Shown here: positions 32,316-42,846 of the stretch, in pieces
Position numbering within the stretch: the first letter of the stretch is position 1
Layout of the letters: every line of letters begins with the position of its first letter
NCBI GenBank assembly: GCA_030411725.1
Contig: MU839854.1
Location: 163,302 to 227,301 of the forward strand
Reading direction: 5' to 3'
From: Echria macrotheca
Taxonomy: Eukaryota > Ascomycota > Sordariomycetes > Sordariales > Schizotheciaceae
Length of the DNA: 64,000 bases
Notes under the pieces: generated by a model
Seen by the model: the letters and a program-made list of their open reading frames with translations, nothing else
What the model was told of the DNA's origin: nothing
Databases searched by the model: none
Made by a program: the position numbers and the translations under genes

Positions 32316-32816
32316 CTAAAATGGATTCTTGTGCTCACCCATTACTGAATCGAGTTCTCTGGTCCACCGATGTGTCGATACTGAGATGTCCGCAGCTACG
32401 TGGAGGTGCACCTCTTGCATAGTATGAATACAACGACAGATGCGGGTGTGCGCGTATTGGTTTCTTAGCCCTTCGCTTGCTTTCTGCAAATTCTGCAGGA
32501 CTGAGGATGGTGACACTTTTCCGAGGCTCAAACTGTATGTTGTTTCTGATCGATCATTCTGATCTGTCATCTCAACCACAAGATATATCATATCGGCACC
32601 TGGTTCTCCAGCGCAGGGGCAATGAACTGTGGGGGCTGTGCCGTGTCTCACTCTCTTGAACCAATCGCCTGGGAGTGGCTTTCGACAAACAACCACCCAG
32701 CGGGAGATAGTCATCAAGTGGTTCGCTGAGCTGGAAATCTTTGACAGATTTGTGCGCTGGCCAGCTCGAGATGCTGCGGTCCAGCCAACGGACGAGGCTG
32801 GGATGGGCTCTTCCAT
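32316..32816 (-). CDS. Possible hypothetical protein, 166 residues
   Basis: ATG-initiated open frame. The central section is protein-like (WVVVCRKPLPGDWFKRVRH, MIYLVVEMTDQND, SSVLQNLQKASEGL). No signal peptide or membrane span is visible. A second frame on the same strand (32572-32997) overlaps it, so a frameshifted or spliced longer gene is possible; the stretch RSACLIRRKKRYGRAHPS in that frame could be an upstream exon. I do not recognise a family. It may be a decayed gene. Confidence 0.3.
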   Translation of the reverse strand: MEEPIPASSVGWTAASRAGQRTNLSKISSSANHLMTISRWVVVCRKPLPGDWFKRVRHGTAPTVHCPCAGEPGADMIYLVVEMTDQNDRSETTYSLSLGKVSPSSVLQNLQKASEGLRNQYAHTRICRCIHTMQEVHLHVAADISVSTHRWTRELDSVMGEHKNPF

Positions 32817-33620
32817 ACCGCTTCTTCCGTCTGATCAGACAGGCACTTCTGCTCTCACAAGCTCCACAGAAGGGAAAAGAAAGATTGGAAAAGCGCGTTT
32901 CATTTGTTGCCCGCTTTCCGGAAGGGCAACTTCGAGGAACCCAATTTGTCCCAGCTTTAACTTGAGTCTTTGGAAATGAGCGGTTGGCGAAATACAATCC
33001 AGAAGGTGACGAGGAACAAGAGTTCCCTATCTAGGTTTCATCCCGTAGAAGCTGCGTACAAGCGTCAACATAGGTACGTGCAAATCAATGATCAAAGTAG
33101 GTGCACGTAAACTGCTATACCGGTCATGTGTGAATATTCTACGGACACTGTTAGGATGCAAAACCCAAAATGCAAAGCCCGGTTGCACAGGTCTTGCGCA
33201 CGCACGCCCGCAAAGCAATTTCTGGGACACATGGGAATACGAATGCGTCCTTTCAGAATCGCAAGGCTCCAGGTGTTCATTCGAGATGGTGCGAATGGAT
33301 TCTGTCGTGCATCCAGCCCGGGGGTGTGGTCTTCTCGCCAGCAGCGCTCGTCTCAACCCAAGCTCTTTTTGGATTGGATGACAGTCACGCATTTGGATAT
33401 GCATGCACTGCGTAGGTAGCTGCCAGCTGCCATGTCACTTTTCGTTTGTGCTGATCCCAACCCCAAATTTCTTTCCCCTCTCCCGAAACAACAAGAACGG
33501 AAAGAGGTGCATTTAATCGCAACACTCCTTCCAGTTCTTCATCCCGTCAGCCACTCCGACAACTCTCCACTTTTTCACTTGTGTTCTCCATTCTCGCCTC
33601 ATCGCTCCGTGCAATCCACG
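32817..33620. other. Upstream region of the coiled-coil gene at 33621
   Basis: The final 150 bp are C/T-rich, as in a fungal leader. An in-frame ATG at 33432 exists but the C/T-rich, proline/histidine/serine-coding extension looks like 5' UTR. No other gene seen. Confidence 0.4.
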
Positions 33621-34901
33621 ATGGTGCGACCCAGAAAGACCGAAGCGGCACCGCAGCAGGCACTTGAGGATGTGCGCAAGGAACAGGTCGAGATGTGGTC
33701 GGCGTCCCAGTTTGAGAAAGGGTCGAAAATTGGGGCGTGGCTCGTGAAGATCCGTAAACAGTGGAATCTGGCGGACGACGAATTGCCGCTGGCGGATGCT
33801 TCGCTTCACAGAAACAACCCGAGCGAACGCGTCCTTCTCCGGCTCGCCAGTATCGCCCCGTTCTGTTCTCGAGAGGTGACTACAGCCACGCTTCTCAAAC
33901 ACGTCGAGGCACGAGAAGGTACATCGAATGCGAAGACTACGCCCGCGGGCCGCGCAACCACCGCCGACTGGGATTGGCTCTACGCCGAGCTCATCAAGAA
34001 GGCGAAAGAGAACGCGCGCGACTCATCATCGGATGCTTCCTCCACCAGGTCTTCCCCGGAGCCGGAGGATGATTCGGAGTCTACCACTCAGAAGAACACT
34101 GGCGAGACCCCGACGAATTCTAACATGCTTGCTCCTCCCACCAAGTCGACCGCGCAGAAGAGCACCGTCGATACCCCGACGAAATCTATCACGGTTGCCG
34201 CCACCGCCCAATCCGCCGCGCCCGCCCGCCAACAAGCAAGCGCAAACACCGGCACCGGACCGGCGGGCAGTACTCTTCCCACTGTCACTTCCGTCGTCGG
34301 CCAGCGAGCAGGCGCAAACCCCGGCACCCCGCAGGGAGACAGTGAAACGCCGCCCATCGCGCCTTCCGTCACCCCAGCGCAAGCCACCCAACCTCCCCCG
34401 TCCGGGTCTGAGACCAATCCGCTCAAGCGCAAGAGATCGGACATCACGTCGCTGATCACGGGCCAGGTCACCCACCTGAAGAAAAGAGTCGCCACGATCA
34501 GAAACAGCATCCAGGAAATGGAACGCGAGCTAGCGGAACTGAGAGAGCGCATGGAGCCGATCGACAAGCTGCGAAACGAGCTGACAATGAATCTTGACGT
34601 GAAGAAGAAACAGAGCGAAGCCGGTCTTAGTTTTGTGGGAGAGCTTGGCGATTTTTTGGAGCAGTGTTCCGAGAAGCCCGGGTATGAGCCCTGGGTTGCG
34701 CAAGAGCTCGAACGTCTCCCGGCCCTCCGGGCAGCAGCTACTAAGGATTGGGAGGCTGCCGAGGCTGAGGTCTCTTCTCTCATAGGCTTGAAGGAGGCAG
34801 CTGCGAGCGATATCCAGGACCTGGAGGGCCGGTTGAGACAGTCGCGTAGATACTTGGAGGCCGACATGCAGAAGTTGGCCAAGTGCCAGACATCAGAGTG
34901 A
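33621..34901 (+). CDS. Uncharacterised nuclear-type coiled-coil protein
   Basis: A 426-residue protein. I chose the ATG at 33621 over the in-frame one at 33432 because the extra 63 codons read like a C/T-rich leader. Residues 10-135 look globular and helical. Residues 136-275 are Ser/Thr/Pro/Gln-rich and disordered, with an internal near-repeat (TTQKNTGETPT and TAQKSTVDTPT) and a looser one (ASANTGTG and AGANPGTP). A KRKRSD basic cluster follows. Residues 285-420 form a long coiled coil (QEMERELAELRERMEPIDK). The order of disordered region, KRKR cluster and coiled coil resembles the tail of the Ulp1-like protein at 25.5-27.7 kb. No family is recognised and no enzymatic motif is seen. Confidence 0.72.
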   Translation: MVRPRKTEAAPQQALEDVRKEQVEMWSASQFEKGSKIGAWLVKIRKQWNLADDELPLADASLHRNNPSERVLLRLASIAPFCSREVTTATLLKHVEAREGTSNAKTTPAGRATTADWDWLYAELIKKAKENARDSSSDASSTRSSPEPEDDSESTTQKNTGETPTNSNMLAPPTKSTAQKSTVDTPTKSITVAATAQSAAPARQQASANTGTGPAGSTLPTVTSVVGQRAGANPGTPQGDSETPPIAPSVTPAQATQPPPSGSETNPLKRKRSDITSLITGQVTHLKKRVATIRNSIQEMERELAELRERMEPIDKLRNELTMNLDVKKKQSEAGLSFVGELGDFLEQCSEKPGYEPWVAQELERLPALRAAATKDWEAAEAEVSSLIGLKEAAASDIQDLEGRLRQSRRYLEADMQKLAKCQTSE

Positions 34902-36109
34902 ACCGGGTTTTCACAAGGAAGGACAAGATGACGGGATGGAAAGTGCCCAATGGAGGTTACCATGATCGGAGTCCTGAAGTTAGATGGCGGAGTTGTTCGG
35001 CTTTGCAAGGGAAAATCATGTGCGAAGCCAAGCAGAATGTAGCAGTTAGTCAATTTCGGGCTCTCCTAGCGTGTCTCTCATAATGCAACTCAGTCGCGTG
35101 ACAAAATACTCCTCACCCAAGATATGCATCCGTGTGCAGTTGAGCTGTGTCAGTCATGCGGATAATTTTGGTCTTTGCATAAAAAACTGTATGGTCTGGG
35201 CTCCGGATGGTGGTTGAGGGACGTGTAAACTGGGACCTCCAAGAGCCGTCGCAGCCGGCCAACTGACGATCCACGCTAGAATCACCGCGTCAATACTCCC
35301 TAGCTACGCTGACTTCTCGTCGACTATGCCAAACGCGGCCGCTCTCGCTGGGCTGCATCGAAGCGCAAATATCTGAGTTCCCAGAGATCCTCAACTCTTT
35401 TCAACGAGAAGCCAAAACCAACGAAAAGCTAGAGTCTAAAACTTCCTACTAGACTAGAGGAGCCCTGAACCCACGGACTGCGACGGGCGACTTCACTCAA
35501 CGATGCGCCGCCTTCGCTGGTACGCGTCCACCATAACCATGATCGCCTCGAAGAAGAACCGCCACACTACCCGGGGCCCATTACTTAGATCAGCTACCCC
35601 GATAAGCTGTGCTGCACACACCAAGAGGGAAGGGGGAAGAAACAGAAGCAATCCCCAGTGCGCCCCAGAGGATACGGTCTATCCAATGATGCATGCAAGA
35701 CTAAGCATAAGGTCAATCCATGACTAACCCTCACCTGCGCGCCCATGATGGGATATTAACACGAACCCTGTCTCTCACATTGAGGATGTTCCGTTTCCCC
35801 GAAGATGAAGATGAACACATTCCCCCATCACGAGGATGTATATTTTCCGATGGATATGGAGTATGAGACTCGCGCACCATGCTTCCTGGTACACCAAATG
35901 CCCTGAGTCCTTCAGCATGTCTTCGCGAATACCTGGCGGATATCTCAAACAGATGAACGCAAAAGAATATCTTTATAGCCTAAGAGATTGAAGTAATCTT
36001 GAGAAGAAAGAGAGGAAATTGCACGGAGCGATAACCGAAGGATCCGCTTGAGGGAGTAAGTAGGTATGTGCTACACTCATGGCCCAGCCACCGGACGCCG
36101 GCTTTTGCA
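34902..36109. other. Non-coding stretch
   Basis: Short frames only, for example 35503-35727. Nothing recognised. Confidence 0.4.
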
Positions 36110-36570
36110 AAGATTTGTATGCAAGGAAATTACGCATGCAAGAGACTTCCAGTGTCTGCATGTGGATGCATACAGGGGGAATTCTCAGTGTATGCAAGTA
36201 GATTATACAGAGGGGGGGAATTTCCAACAGATGCAAGCAGGTAATGCATGCAAGGAGATGTTCTAATGTATGCAGGTAGATCATCCCTACAAGAAGAATT
36301 GGTACCTATGTAGATAGATTACGCAGACAGCGGAATTCCCAATGATGTGCATGTAGGCTATGCATGAAGGGAGGATATCTGATGCAAGGTCTTGCAAGAT
36401 TTTGCGAAGAGAAGAGTTTTGCATGTGTCATTCTACAACAAGAAGTGCTTCGCATGAAAACCGGAGGACGTCGCAATCCGGGCGGAGTGCGTGCAAGGTC
36501 ATTCGACAAGAGTTTGCATGGGGCCAAAGTTTCCATATCAAATCACCTACTTGCATACGAACTACTTGCT
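36110..36570. repeat. TGCATGCAAG-type palindromic minisatellite, island B
   Basis: Recurrent GTATGCAAGTAGAT, GCATGCAAGGAGAT and TATGCAGGTAGATCA variants at roughly 25-40 bp spacing, interleaved with GGGGGAATTCTCAGT/GGAATTCCCAAT-like segments. Towards 36380-36520 it grades into TTTTGCATG units as in island A. Confidence 0.65.
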
Positions 36571-36673
36571 TGCATAACAGTGTATTCCGCTTGCTACTAC
36601 CGGTGACCTGAATCCTCTCATCTTCCATCGCACTCTCCCTACATGTATCAACCGTCGTGAGGCCCAGGCCTGC

Positions 36674-37433
36674 CTACCAGCCCGAAACCCCGAGTTCCGA
36701 GTCCTCCGCAGTTTGAACCTCGGGGTCCGGAACTTGCGGATGCTCCCGATCCAGCTCCATGTCAATTTCTCTCATCTTGTGATACAACTTCCGGATCTCC
36801 ACGTCTGCCCGGACAGAGCTGATCAGCGCCTGTTTCTGCTCCTCAAACTTTTGACGAATCCTGCTCATGTAATATCCGACCATCTCATCCCTGCCAATGC
36901 CATGCAGCGAAATCTCGCTCTCCTCGGTCTGGATGCTGGGCGCGACAGTCGGATCGCGTCTCGACCCACTAGGCTGAGCAACCGAGGTCCCGGTTCCAGA
37001 ACCTGTTCCACCCATTGTTAGCATGAAATGTTCAAGCGAGGATGTTGTCCTTACCCATGGTGCTTCAACCACGAATGCGGTCCATGACTGCGAAGATGGA
37101 CTGTTTTTGCGCCTCCGTCATGCCCACGAGGCTGGGATCGGTTCCATCCAAGCAACGAAGGCCACCCCTCAGTCCTTGCGCGCGAACTGCTTGTGAGATC
37201 TCGGTGGGGGATGGCGAGTTAGCGGTAGCGCGTCGATTGGGACGGGCATCTTGCCGACCCTCTTGACGCTCCAAGACCTGGATCAGCTTTCGTTCTCCGG
37301 CCGTCAAATTCTGCGTGCTTTTCTTCCTCAGCTCCCGCAGAACTCTGGCCCGGTTTTCAGGGTTGTTGATGTCATCGGACGGTCGTGTGGTGCCGCTAGG
37401 ACCGGCTGGGTTGATTCGCTTTCTGTTATGCAT
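36674..37433 (-). CDS. Uncharacterised small helical protein, probably two exons
   Basis: Model: exon 1 37433-37073, 70-bp intron 37003-37072, exon 2 37002-36674, 229 residues. The acceptor (GCTAACA branch site, AACAG) is good. The donor GTGGTT is weak; a better GTAAGG donor lies 19 bp downstream, but an in-frame TGA precedes it. Exon 1 encodes a basic region (NRARVLRELRKKSTQNLTAGERKLIQ) and ends in EAQKQSIFAVMDRI. Exon 2 encodes DEMVGYYMSRIRQKFEEQK and a helical, acidic C-terminus. No transmembrane or catalytic motif is visible. If the splice is not used, these are two adjacent small frames of 122 and 116 codons. Family unknown. Confidence 0.5.
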
Positions 37434-38138
37434 TTCGGGGTCTAAGTAGGCACTATGGAAAAAAAAAGACACGAATTGGGCACCGTCAGCCCCAGAGCGG
37501 GTGGTGGTTGAGGGGCTGAGCAAGTGAGGGGGGCGTGAGGAAAAGGCGGCGACAGAAGAAGACAGGAAGAAACGAAGAGAAGCGAAAGTGTTGTGAAAGC
37601 CACGACGGACACCGCATCACATGCGAAGCTTGCGACTCAGCTGACGAAGCCTGAGACAGTGCACAAAGGACTTCCCTTGCCAGTGGGTCAGGAGTTGTGC
37701 AGAAAGTGAGCGCTGTTGAGCAAAACCCGAGGTGCCGGAATGAGATGAGAATTGACACGGCTGAGTTGCGGTGAGCTGGATTGCTCATGAAAACATGCCT
37801 GAGAACCTCTTCGGCCTTCGGCCTGGGTCGGCGGAGCCCGTGCGTGTGGTGATGCGGGCTTTCTTTGTTGATGCGCTGTCCATTCCGGGCTGCGAGAAGT
37901 GACAGAAAAAGGTGACATGACAAAAAGTGAGACGGTCATAGTTGGCGGTATGATAAGTCATTTGGAACCAAAACATGGTCTCTTGGCCTGGGAAATGCGG
38001 TGTGTGTATAAAGGAATCGATGCATACCTACCGGCACACCCGGTTCCTGGCCTGCAACGCCAGCCTTAGACATCTGCCTCACCGACTTGACCAGCAGAAC
38101 CTTCCGGCGTCTCCCATCAACCCCTGTACTTCTCCGCA
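37434..38138. promoter_or_regulatory. Divergent promoter region
   Basis: A 705-bp gap between the minus-strand gene ending at 37433 and the plus-strand gene at 38139. A 'GTGTGTATAAAGG' element at about 38000-38012 provides a TATA-like box about 130 bp before the downstream ATG. Confidence 0.45.
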
Positions 38139-38729
38139 ATGGTGGCACCTATCGCTCTCACTGGGGTACTGCTGTCCCTGATCTTTGGGGGCGGGATGAG
38201 CTGGATGTATTTCGGAGACAATGCGCCGCAAAATCTGGAACTGAACGGTACGTCATATGGTCTCCTGCTGCTAGGCAGAGGCAGCACATGCGCACAATCC
38301 TGAAGGGTGAAGCTGACTGGTGGCCGTTTCTTCTTGCTCCTCTCAGACCGAATGCATGAGATATGCACAGTGTACCTGGACTACGCAGTTGTCACTAACG
38401 AGGACTTTTTTCCCACCTTTTACCAGGTGCTGCATGTGGCGCCTGAGGCAGGTGACATGGAGATTATCTCCGCCCTGGAAACCGAGATGCGAAAGCTTGG
38501 GGAGGATGGCAGTGTCCCTCTCGGAGACAATCATCAGGGTGTTGGCCTTGAAGCCTCGGACCTTGAGTTGAGCCATGTCTTGGTCGAGATGGTCGGAGTG
38601 CTGCTGGACAAGAAACATAGGAGGGTTTACGACAAGGTCTTTGCCCCAGCCTTGACCAAGCGTTCCTTCTTCGGTGGCTCCCAGAACCGAGTAAAATTGG
38701 ATAAGGTCTGCAGCAAGGTAGCAGTGTAG
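38139..38729 (+). CDS. Membrane-anchored degenerate J-domain-like protein
   Basis: Exons 38139-38247 and 38347-38729 give 163 residues. The 99-bp intron has GTACGT, a GCTGACT branch site and a TCAG acceptor. Residues 4-24 form a signal anchor. Residues 57-137 resemble a DnaJ J-domain: FFPTFYQVLHVAPEAGDMEI fits helix I and the start of helix II, and VGVLLDKKHRRVYDKVF matches the helix III-IV pattern (L-x-D-x-x-x-R-x-x-Y-D). The HPD tripeptide that stimulates Hsp70 is absent; the loop reads LGDNHQG. If this reading is right it is a J-like protein that cannot activate Hsp70 canonically. It lies 204 bp upstream of the next plus-strand gene. The J assignment is by eye only. Confidence 0.65.
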
Positions 38730-38933
38730 GGTCGTAGGTAGAGAGCCCGGTCCCGACGGTACGGCAGGGGTGCAGGTAACCAGGTAGACACGTTACAGTG
38801 GCATCTTCTCTATATAACGTATCCATCACTCCCGTCCTCTACATTTATAATTTTCACATGCCTTGTTACACAACACCTTTCGCCCTCAAGAGCCCATTCT
38901 GCAGCTTGGTTGAACTTTCGACGAGAAGCAAGA

Positions 38934-39515
38934 ATGGCAGATACTAGTGCCCTCTGGCAGCTACGTGCTCGCCAGATCCAACGGTATTACCATGGACACC
39001 AACTCGGAGCCGGCAAAAAAACGAAAGCTGTCAACACGGCGTTTAGGCTCTGCATCTCGAGCGACGACCTCAGCCGCGCGGCGCTGATATCTCCCGACTA
39101 TACCTGGGGGGCTGATGACACGGAGCTCGACTGGCCAACTAGGTGGGACACGGACATGAGAAGTCTCCGGGGCACCTTGAACCACGCGACATGGAAAGCC
39201 TTTCCGATGGAAGCTAATAGCAAGATACCCTGGGCAGGTGCTCAGGGTCGCGGTGGTGTTGGAGGAGATAAGGGCAGTGACGACGATAAGAATAACGAGG
39301 AAACTGAGGGGGACAATAGCAACAAGCCTGTCATCGAGTTACCAGAGAGGCAGAGTGTCCCGCATGAGGATGCGCGTCCACCCGCCGACTTGGACGAAAA
39401 AAACAGCCCTCGAGGGGAGACATCTGATGTCGGATCGGGATTCTCGGCAAGAGATGTCGCCAAGTTCAAACGCTTCTTGGCTCAGAAGCAGAGGGAGAGA
39501 GAGCAGAACTTTTGA
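38934..39515 (+). CDS. Uncharacterised 193-residue protein
   Basis: Starts at ATG 38934; the open frame eight codons upstream begins with TTG. The leader before it is C/A-rich with a TATATAA box at about 38812, in the gap after the J-like gene. The first 100 residues look globular (LRARQIQRYYHGHQLGAGKK, PDYTWGADDTELDWPTRWDT). Residues 100-170 are acidic, glycine/asparagine-rich and disordered. The last 20 residues are a basic helix (AKFKRFLAQKQREREQNF). No membrane span. Same strand as the J-like gene and possibly co-expressed. Family unknown. Confidence 0.65.
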   Translation: MADTSALWQLRARQIQRYYHGHQLGAGKKTKAVNTAFRLCISSDDLSRAALISPDYTWGADDTELDWPTRWDTDMRSLRGTLNHATWKAFPMEANSKIPWAGAQGRGGVGGDKGSDDDKNNEETEGDNSNKPVIELPERQSVPHEDARPPADLDEKNSPRGETSDVGSGFSARDVAKFKRFLAQKQREREQNF

Positions 39516-39715
39516 AGCTAGGCGACGGACGAAGGAATAGAAGAGGCCATGTTTAATCATTGTAAATGCACTGTGGAGGCACCTAGGTAGTTATATGCAG
39601 TATCGCCAGAAAGCAGGAGTTCGTTTACGCCAATCTTCCCAAACATCCAAACGTGCTCTTCCCAACCAGACTCCAAAAACAGAATGACATAAATATAAAA
39701 CTTCCCAAGAACCGT

Positions 39716-41208
39716 TCAGAAACAGCAGGATGTACCGTCAGAAGAGGAAGACAGCGGCAGGAGCTCGGCCGCCTCGAGCCTCGCTTCCAGGACGGGAGAG
39801 TGCTCGGTGCCCATCAAGAAATGGATCCATATCCGACCGGCTAGATGGAATGGTACCCCATTACGCCCTTCCAGTCTCTCGTGGACGATGTCATCGAGGA
39901 AAAGCGCCCGGTCCATCTGTCTTTCCCGCTCCTCCCTCAGCAGATGCAGCGCCGCGGCGATATCGTGGTTGTTGGAGTCACCCGGGCGCATTTCCTCCTT
40001 CAGAGTCGTGATATTTACTGCTAGATCGGCGAGTTCAGCCGCGGTATCCAGAAGCAGGTTGATGACTTCTTGGAGCGGAACCTGGTCCCAGTACTGAGGG
40101 TCGGCGAGCCGTGGCGTCATCGGAGGTGAGCGGGATTGAAGCTGGACTTGGACTCGGGGTCCGTCTGGTTGGCGCCCAGCCTGGGAGATAGAATCGCAAA
40201 CATCGACGACGTCCGACTCAGTCTCTTCTTTGATGGTCCAGAGTCTGGGGGGCACCACGGGGGTATGACCAAGCTGTTGCAGCTGTGCTTGAAGAGCTGC
40301 GATTTCGTCCTCGTCTCTGGTCGACTTGGTAGACTGCAGGAGCCTGTTCGCGCCCGACTCGGAAAAGTCAACGCCGTCCCAATCGGGACTTAAAAATCCC
40401 CTGGCCCAAGGGTACCATTCCCTTTCTCCCTCGAGGGTTTCCTCTACGAGGCCCTTCGAGACAGCCTCGCGTGCTTTCCTCTCCAGACTGCTCAGCACTC
40501 GTGGAATAACGAGTCGATCCCATGTTGGGCTCCATGGCTGGCCGTCGTCACGGATGAGGTGCATAGCTCTGGCAAGTGCGTCCCAGTTGGGCGGGTTGTC
40601 ACAGCCCCGGGGGGTGAGTTGGTGTCGGATAACATGCTGCCACATCGCCCGGTTGCAAAAGGGGCCGAACGAAATGCGGCTGCCGTCTTGCGCAAGGTGG
40701 TTGATGTGGGTCCGGCAGACCCGGGCTCCATTGTTGGAACCACACATTGCAGTTCCTGGTTTCCGATCTCCGTCTCGCTATTCTGGCAGATTCTGACCCA
40801 GACACGTCCGATGGAATAGACTGGGGGACTTGGATGCGTCCCCTTGAACGGGTAACGGCCAAACCCCCCATCATATCTTTCCACAATGACTGGAATTGAA
40901 ACGGCGGGCTTGCGCTCAGCATGCACTTTCGTCTGGGCGTCAGCGGGTAGGTCTTTGTCAACTTTTCTCTCCTTGCTCCCTGGCAGAGAAGCGTGAAGAG
41001 GGGCGCGCAGGCGGTGGACCCGCTTGGGGACACCGTGGTTGGGCTCTTGAGGGGAACGTGGTTCATCGTCTTTGTTTACTTCCATAGGTGTGGTTCCAGG
41101 ACAGGCGCCGCAAAGCGACATGTGGTTTGAAGAGCCCGAACAGCCCACAGGGCGCAGAATGGCGGTCGGGAGTGAAAATCCACTTCTGAGTGGGAGTTGA
41201 GTTCCCAT
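39716..41208 (-). CDS. Uncharacterised Cys/His-rich protein with an apparent frameshift
   Basis: Two abutting open frames on one strand make one plausible protein. The upstream part (ATG 41208, or the more internal ATG 41085) reads to ...EIGNQELQC near 40755. The downstream part picks up two bases out of phase as CGSNNGARVCRTHINHLAQ and runs 340 residues to 39716. The join falls in TGTGTGG, where a TG slippage would create the shift; no GT-AG intron bridges it well. Across the join the cysteines and histidine (ICQ, LQC, RVCRTH) look like a metal-binding cluster. The C-terminal half is helical (DEIAALQAQLQQLG, LAVNITTLKEEM). Either a pseudogene, an assembly error or a real frameshift. Family unknown. 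Confidence 0.55.
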
Positions 41209-41379
41209 ACGTACCTAACCTTATAAAGGCAATCGTTCTGCAAGACAGACATGACATGCACGTAACTTCGGATTCCGGGCTTACATCACATCTTTTGCAT
41301 CACATTTTTTGCCTACCAAAGTTTTGCGTGCTAACACCTTCAACATCAACATCTGCACACACCATACATTGTACACACC
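41209..41379. promoter_or_regulatory. Compact bidirectional promoter
   Basis: Only 171 bp separates the divergent genes at 41208 (-) and 41380 (+). It contains CCTTATAAAGG at 41218-41228, a TATA-like palindrome usable in both directions, and an A/C-rich leader (CAACATCAACATCTGCACAC) before the plus-strand ATG. Confidence 0.6.
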
Positions 41380-42846
41380 ATGGAGCAACTCGACCATGAG
41401 GCCCTACGAGCATGGGTTGAGGTGACTCGGCAAGTCCAGGAGAATCATCGTGGGAGACATTCTGAGTATCGGCGACCCAACGCATCCACCACAAGGACCC
41501 AAGGCCGCACACAGCCCGCGCCAACCCGGCATCGTACGAGAGGACGGCCAGCCGCGGGCCGGCGACCAACCATCGTGCCATGGTCAGCTCTCCGTGAGCA
41601 GATCCTGCAGGCTCTAGGGTTCTGCTGGTGGCTCCTCTGCTCCGCCTTCCGTTGGATTCTCGAGCTGATCAAGATTGGCTTACGGTCCGCCTCTGTCTGG
41701 GGCTCCTCTCTGGGGGGCTGGGGGCGGGTCATCTGGGAGCTGTTACTGCCGGGACTGAACTTGCTGATCCGAGCTAAGGTCGCGGGTGCCGTTTCGGTTG
41801 TTGCACTCGGATCAGGCGCAATAACTTATGCTGTCTCCATGTTGTCCGGCGTTTTTCCGAGCGGTGCGGCCAACCTCAACCCACTTCACCTATGGAACAA
41901 CCGCGGGGGCAACAGCGGTTCCTTCCAGGTTCCCGGTCAACACAATCACGCCCTCCCACCAGCCGACTATAGCACCACCGGCGGCGTCGACTACATCGTG
42001 GTCACGCCAACCGTGCCGGCTGTGGATTCGCTGCTGGGCCCCGTGGTCCATCACTTGGGTCCAGTCGAGGGCAGACTCGCCGACGTCGACGACCTCCTGG
42101 CCCAGCTGCAGATGCAGGTGCCCGGCACGCAGAACGATATCATCGGGCTGCTCGTCAACACCAAGTCCTTCCCCTCGCGGCGACCTAGCCTGTTCATTGC
42201 ACCCCTCGCCTGGGGTTGGGCATGGCTTTCCGGCTGGAATCCCGTGTCGACCCGAGCTGCATCGCTCGAGGCCATTGCCCAGTCGGCCGCCGACGACCGC
42301 GCCTCCACGGCCTCGCAGCTGGCTCGCTTCATCAACGCGACACTCGGGGCACCGCTGGAAACCTGTCGGCGCCAAGCGGCGGATAAGAGCAGCAGCAAGA
42401 TCCCCAGTATGAGCGAGACACTTCGTAAGCACGATGAGCGTGTTGCCAAGGCCGAGGCAGATACAGGTTCTTGGCTCTTGCCAGTGAAAAGATTAGTGGG
42501 ACGCTCGCCACTCTCCGGGGAGGTCATGGTCCAGTTGAAAGAGGATAGGGAGCGGATCGAGAGGGAGGGACGGAAGAGGCGCATCCAACGGTCCCAGCGG
42601 ATCGCGGCCTGCCGAGCCCTCGTCCTGGTCGAGGAATCGCTCCACCACATCTCCAGGGGCTGTCTCTCGGACCAGGGCGCGCTGGCAGAGTTGGTATCCA
42701 AATCGCGCCAGGTCGGAGCGGATGCCGGGCGTCGTATGACCTGGGGTACTGCCAGTGCGGGCGCGATCCAGGGCTGGGACAAAGTCATTATCGGGAGCGG
42801 CGAGGTGTATCTTTTCACAGTTCAGAAGAACTACAAGCAAAAGTAG
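41380..42846 (+). CDS. Uncharacterised two-span membrane protein with large C-terminal helical domain
   Basis: Single-exon 488-residue protein from an ATG. Residues 1-66 are basic and disordered. Hydrophobic segments lie at about 75-98 (LGFCWWLLCSAFRWILELI) and 130-155 (VAGAVSVVALGSGAITYAV). Residues 160-205 are Gly/Asn/Pro-rich. The remaining 280 residues are mainly helical, with heptad-like stretches (LADVDDLLAQLQMQV, EDRERIEREGRKRRIQRSQR) and a third hydrophobic patch near 268-282 (LFIAPLAWGWAWLSGW). No enzyme motif. The order is a disordered basic head, membrane anchor and long helical tail, like the protein at 45.4-47.1 kb. Divergent from the frameshifted gene. Family unknown. Confidence 0.72.
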   Translation: MEQLDHEALRAWVEVTRQVQENHRGRHSEYRRPNASTTRTQGRTQPAPTRHRTRGRPAAGRRPTIVPWSALREQILQALGFCWWLLCSAFRWILELIKIGLRSASVWGSSLGGWGRVIWELLLPGLNLLIRAKVAGAVSVVALGSGAITYAVSMLSGVFPSGAANLNPLHLWNNRGGNSGSFQVPGQHNHALPPADYSTTGGVDYIVVTPTVPAVDSLLGPVVHHLGPVEGRLADVDDLLAQLQMQVPGTQNDIIGLLVNTKSFPSRRPSLFIAPLAWGWAWLSGWNPVSTRAASLEAIAQSAADDRASTASQLARFINATLGAPLETCRRQAADKSSSKIPSMSETLRKHDERVAKAEADTGSWLLPVKRLVGRSPLSGEVMVQLKEDRERIEREGRKRRIQRSQRIAACRALVLVEESLHHISRGCLSDQGALAELVSKSRQVGADAGRRMTWGTASAGAIQGWDKVIIGSGEVYLFTVQKNYKQK

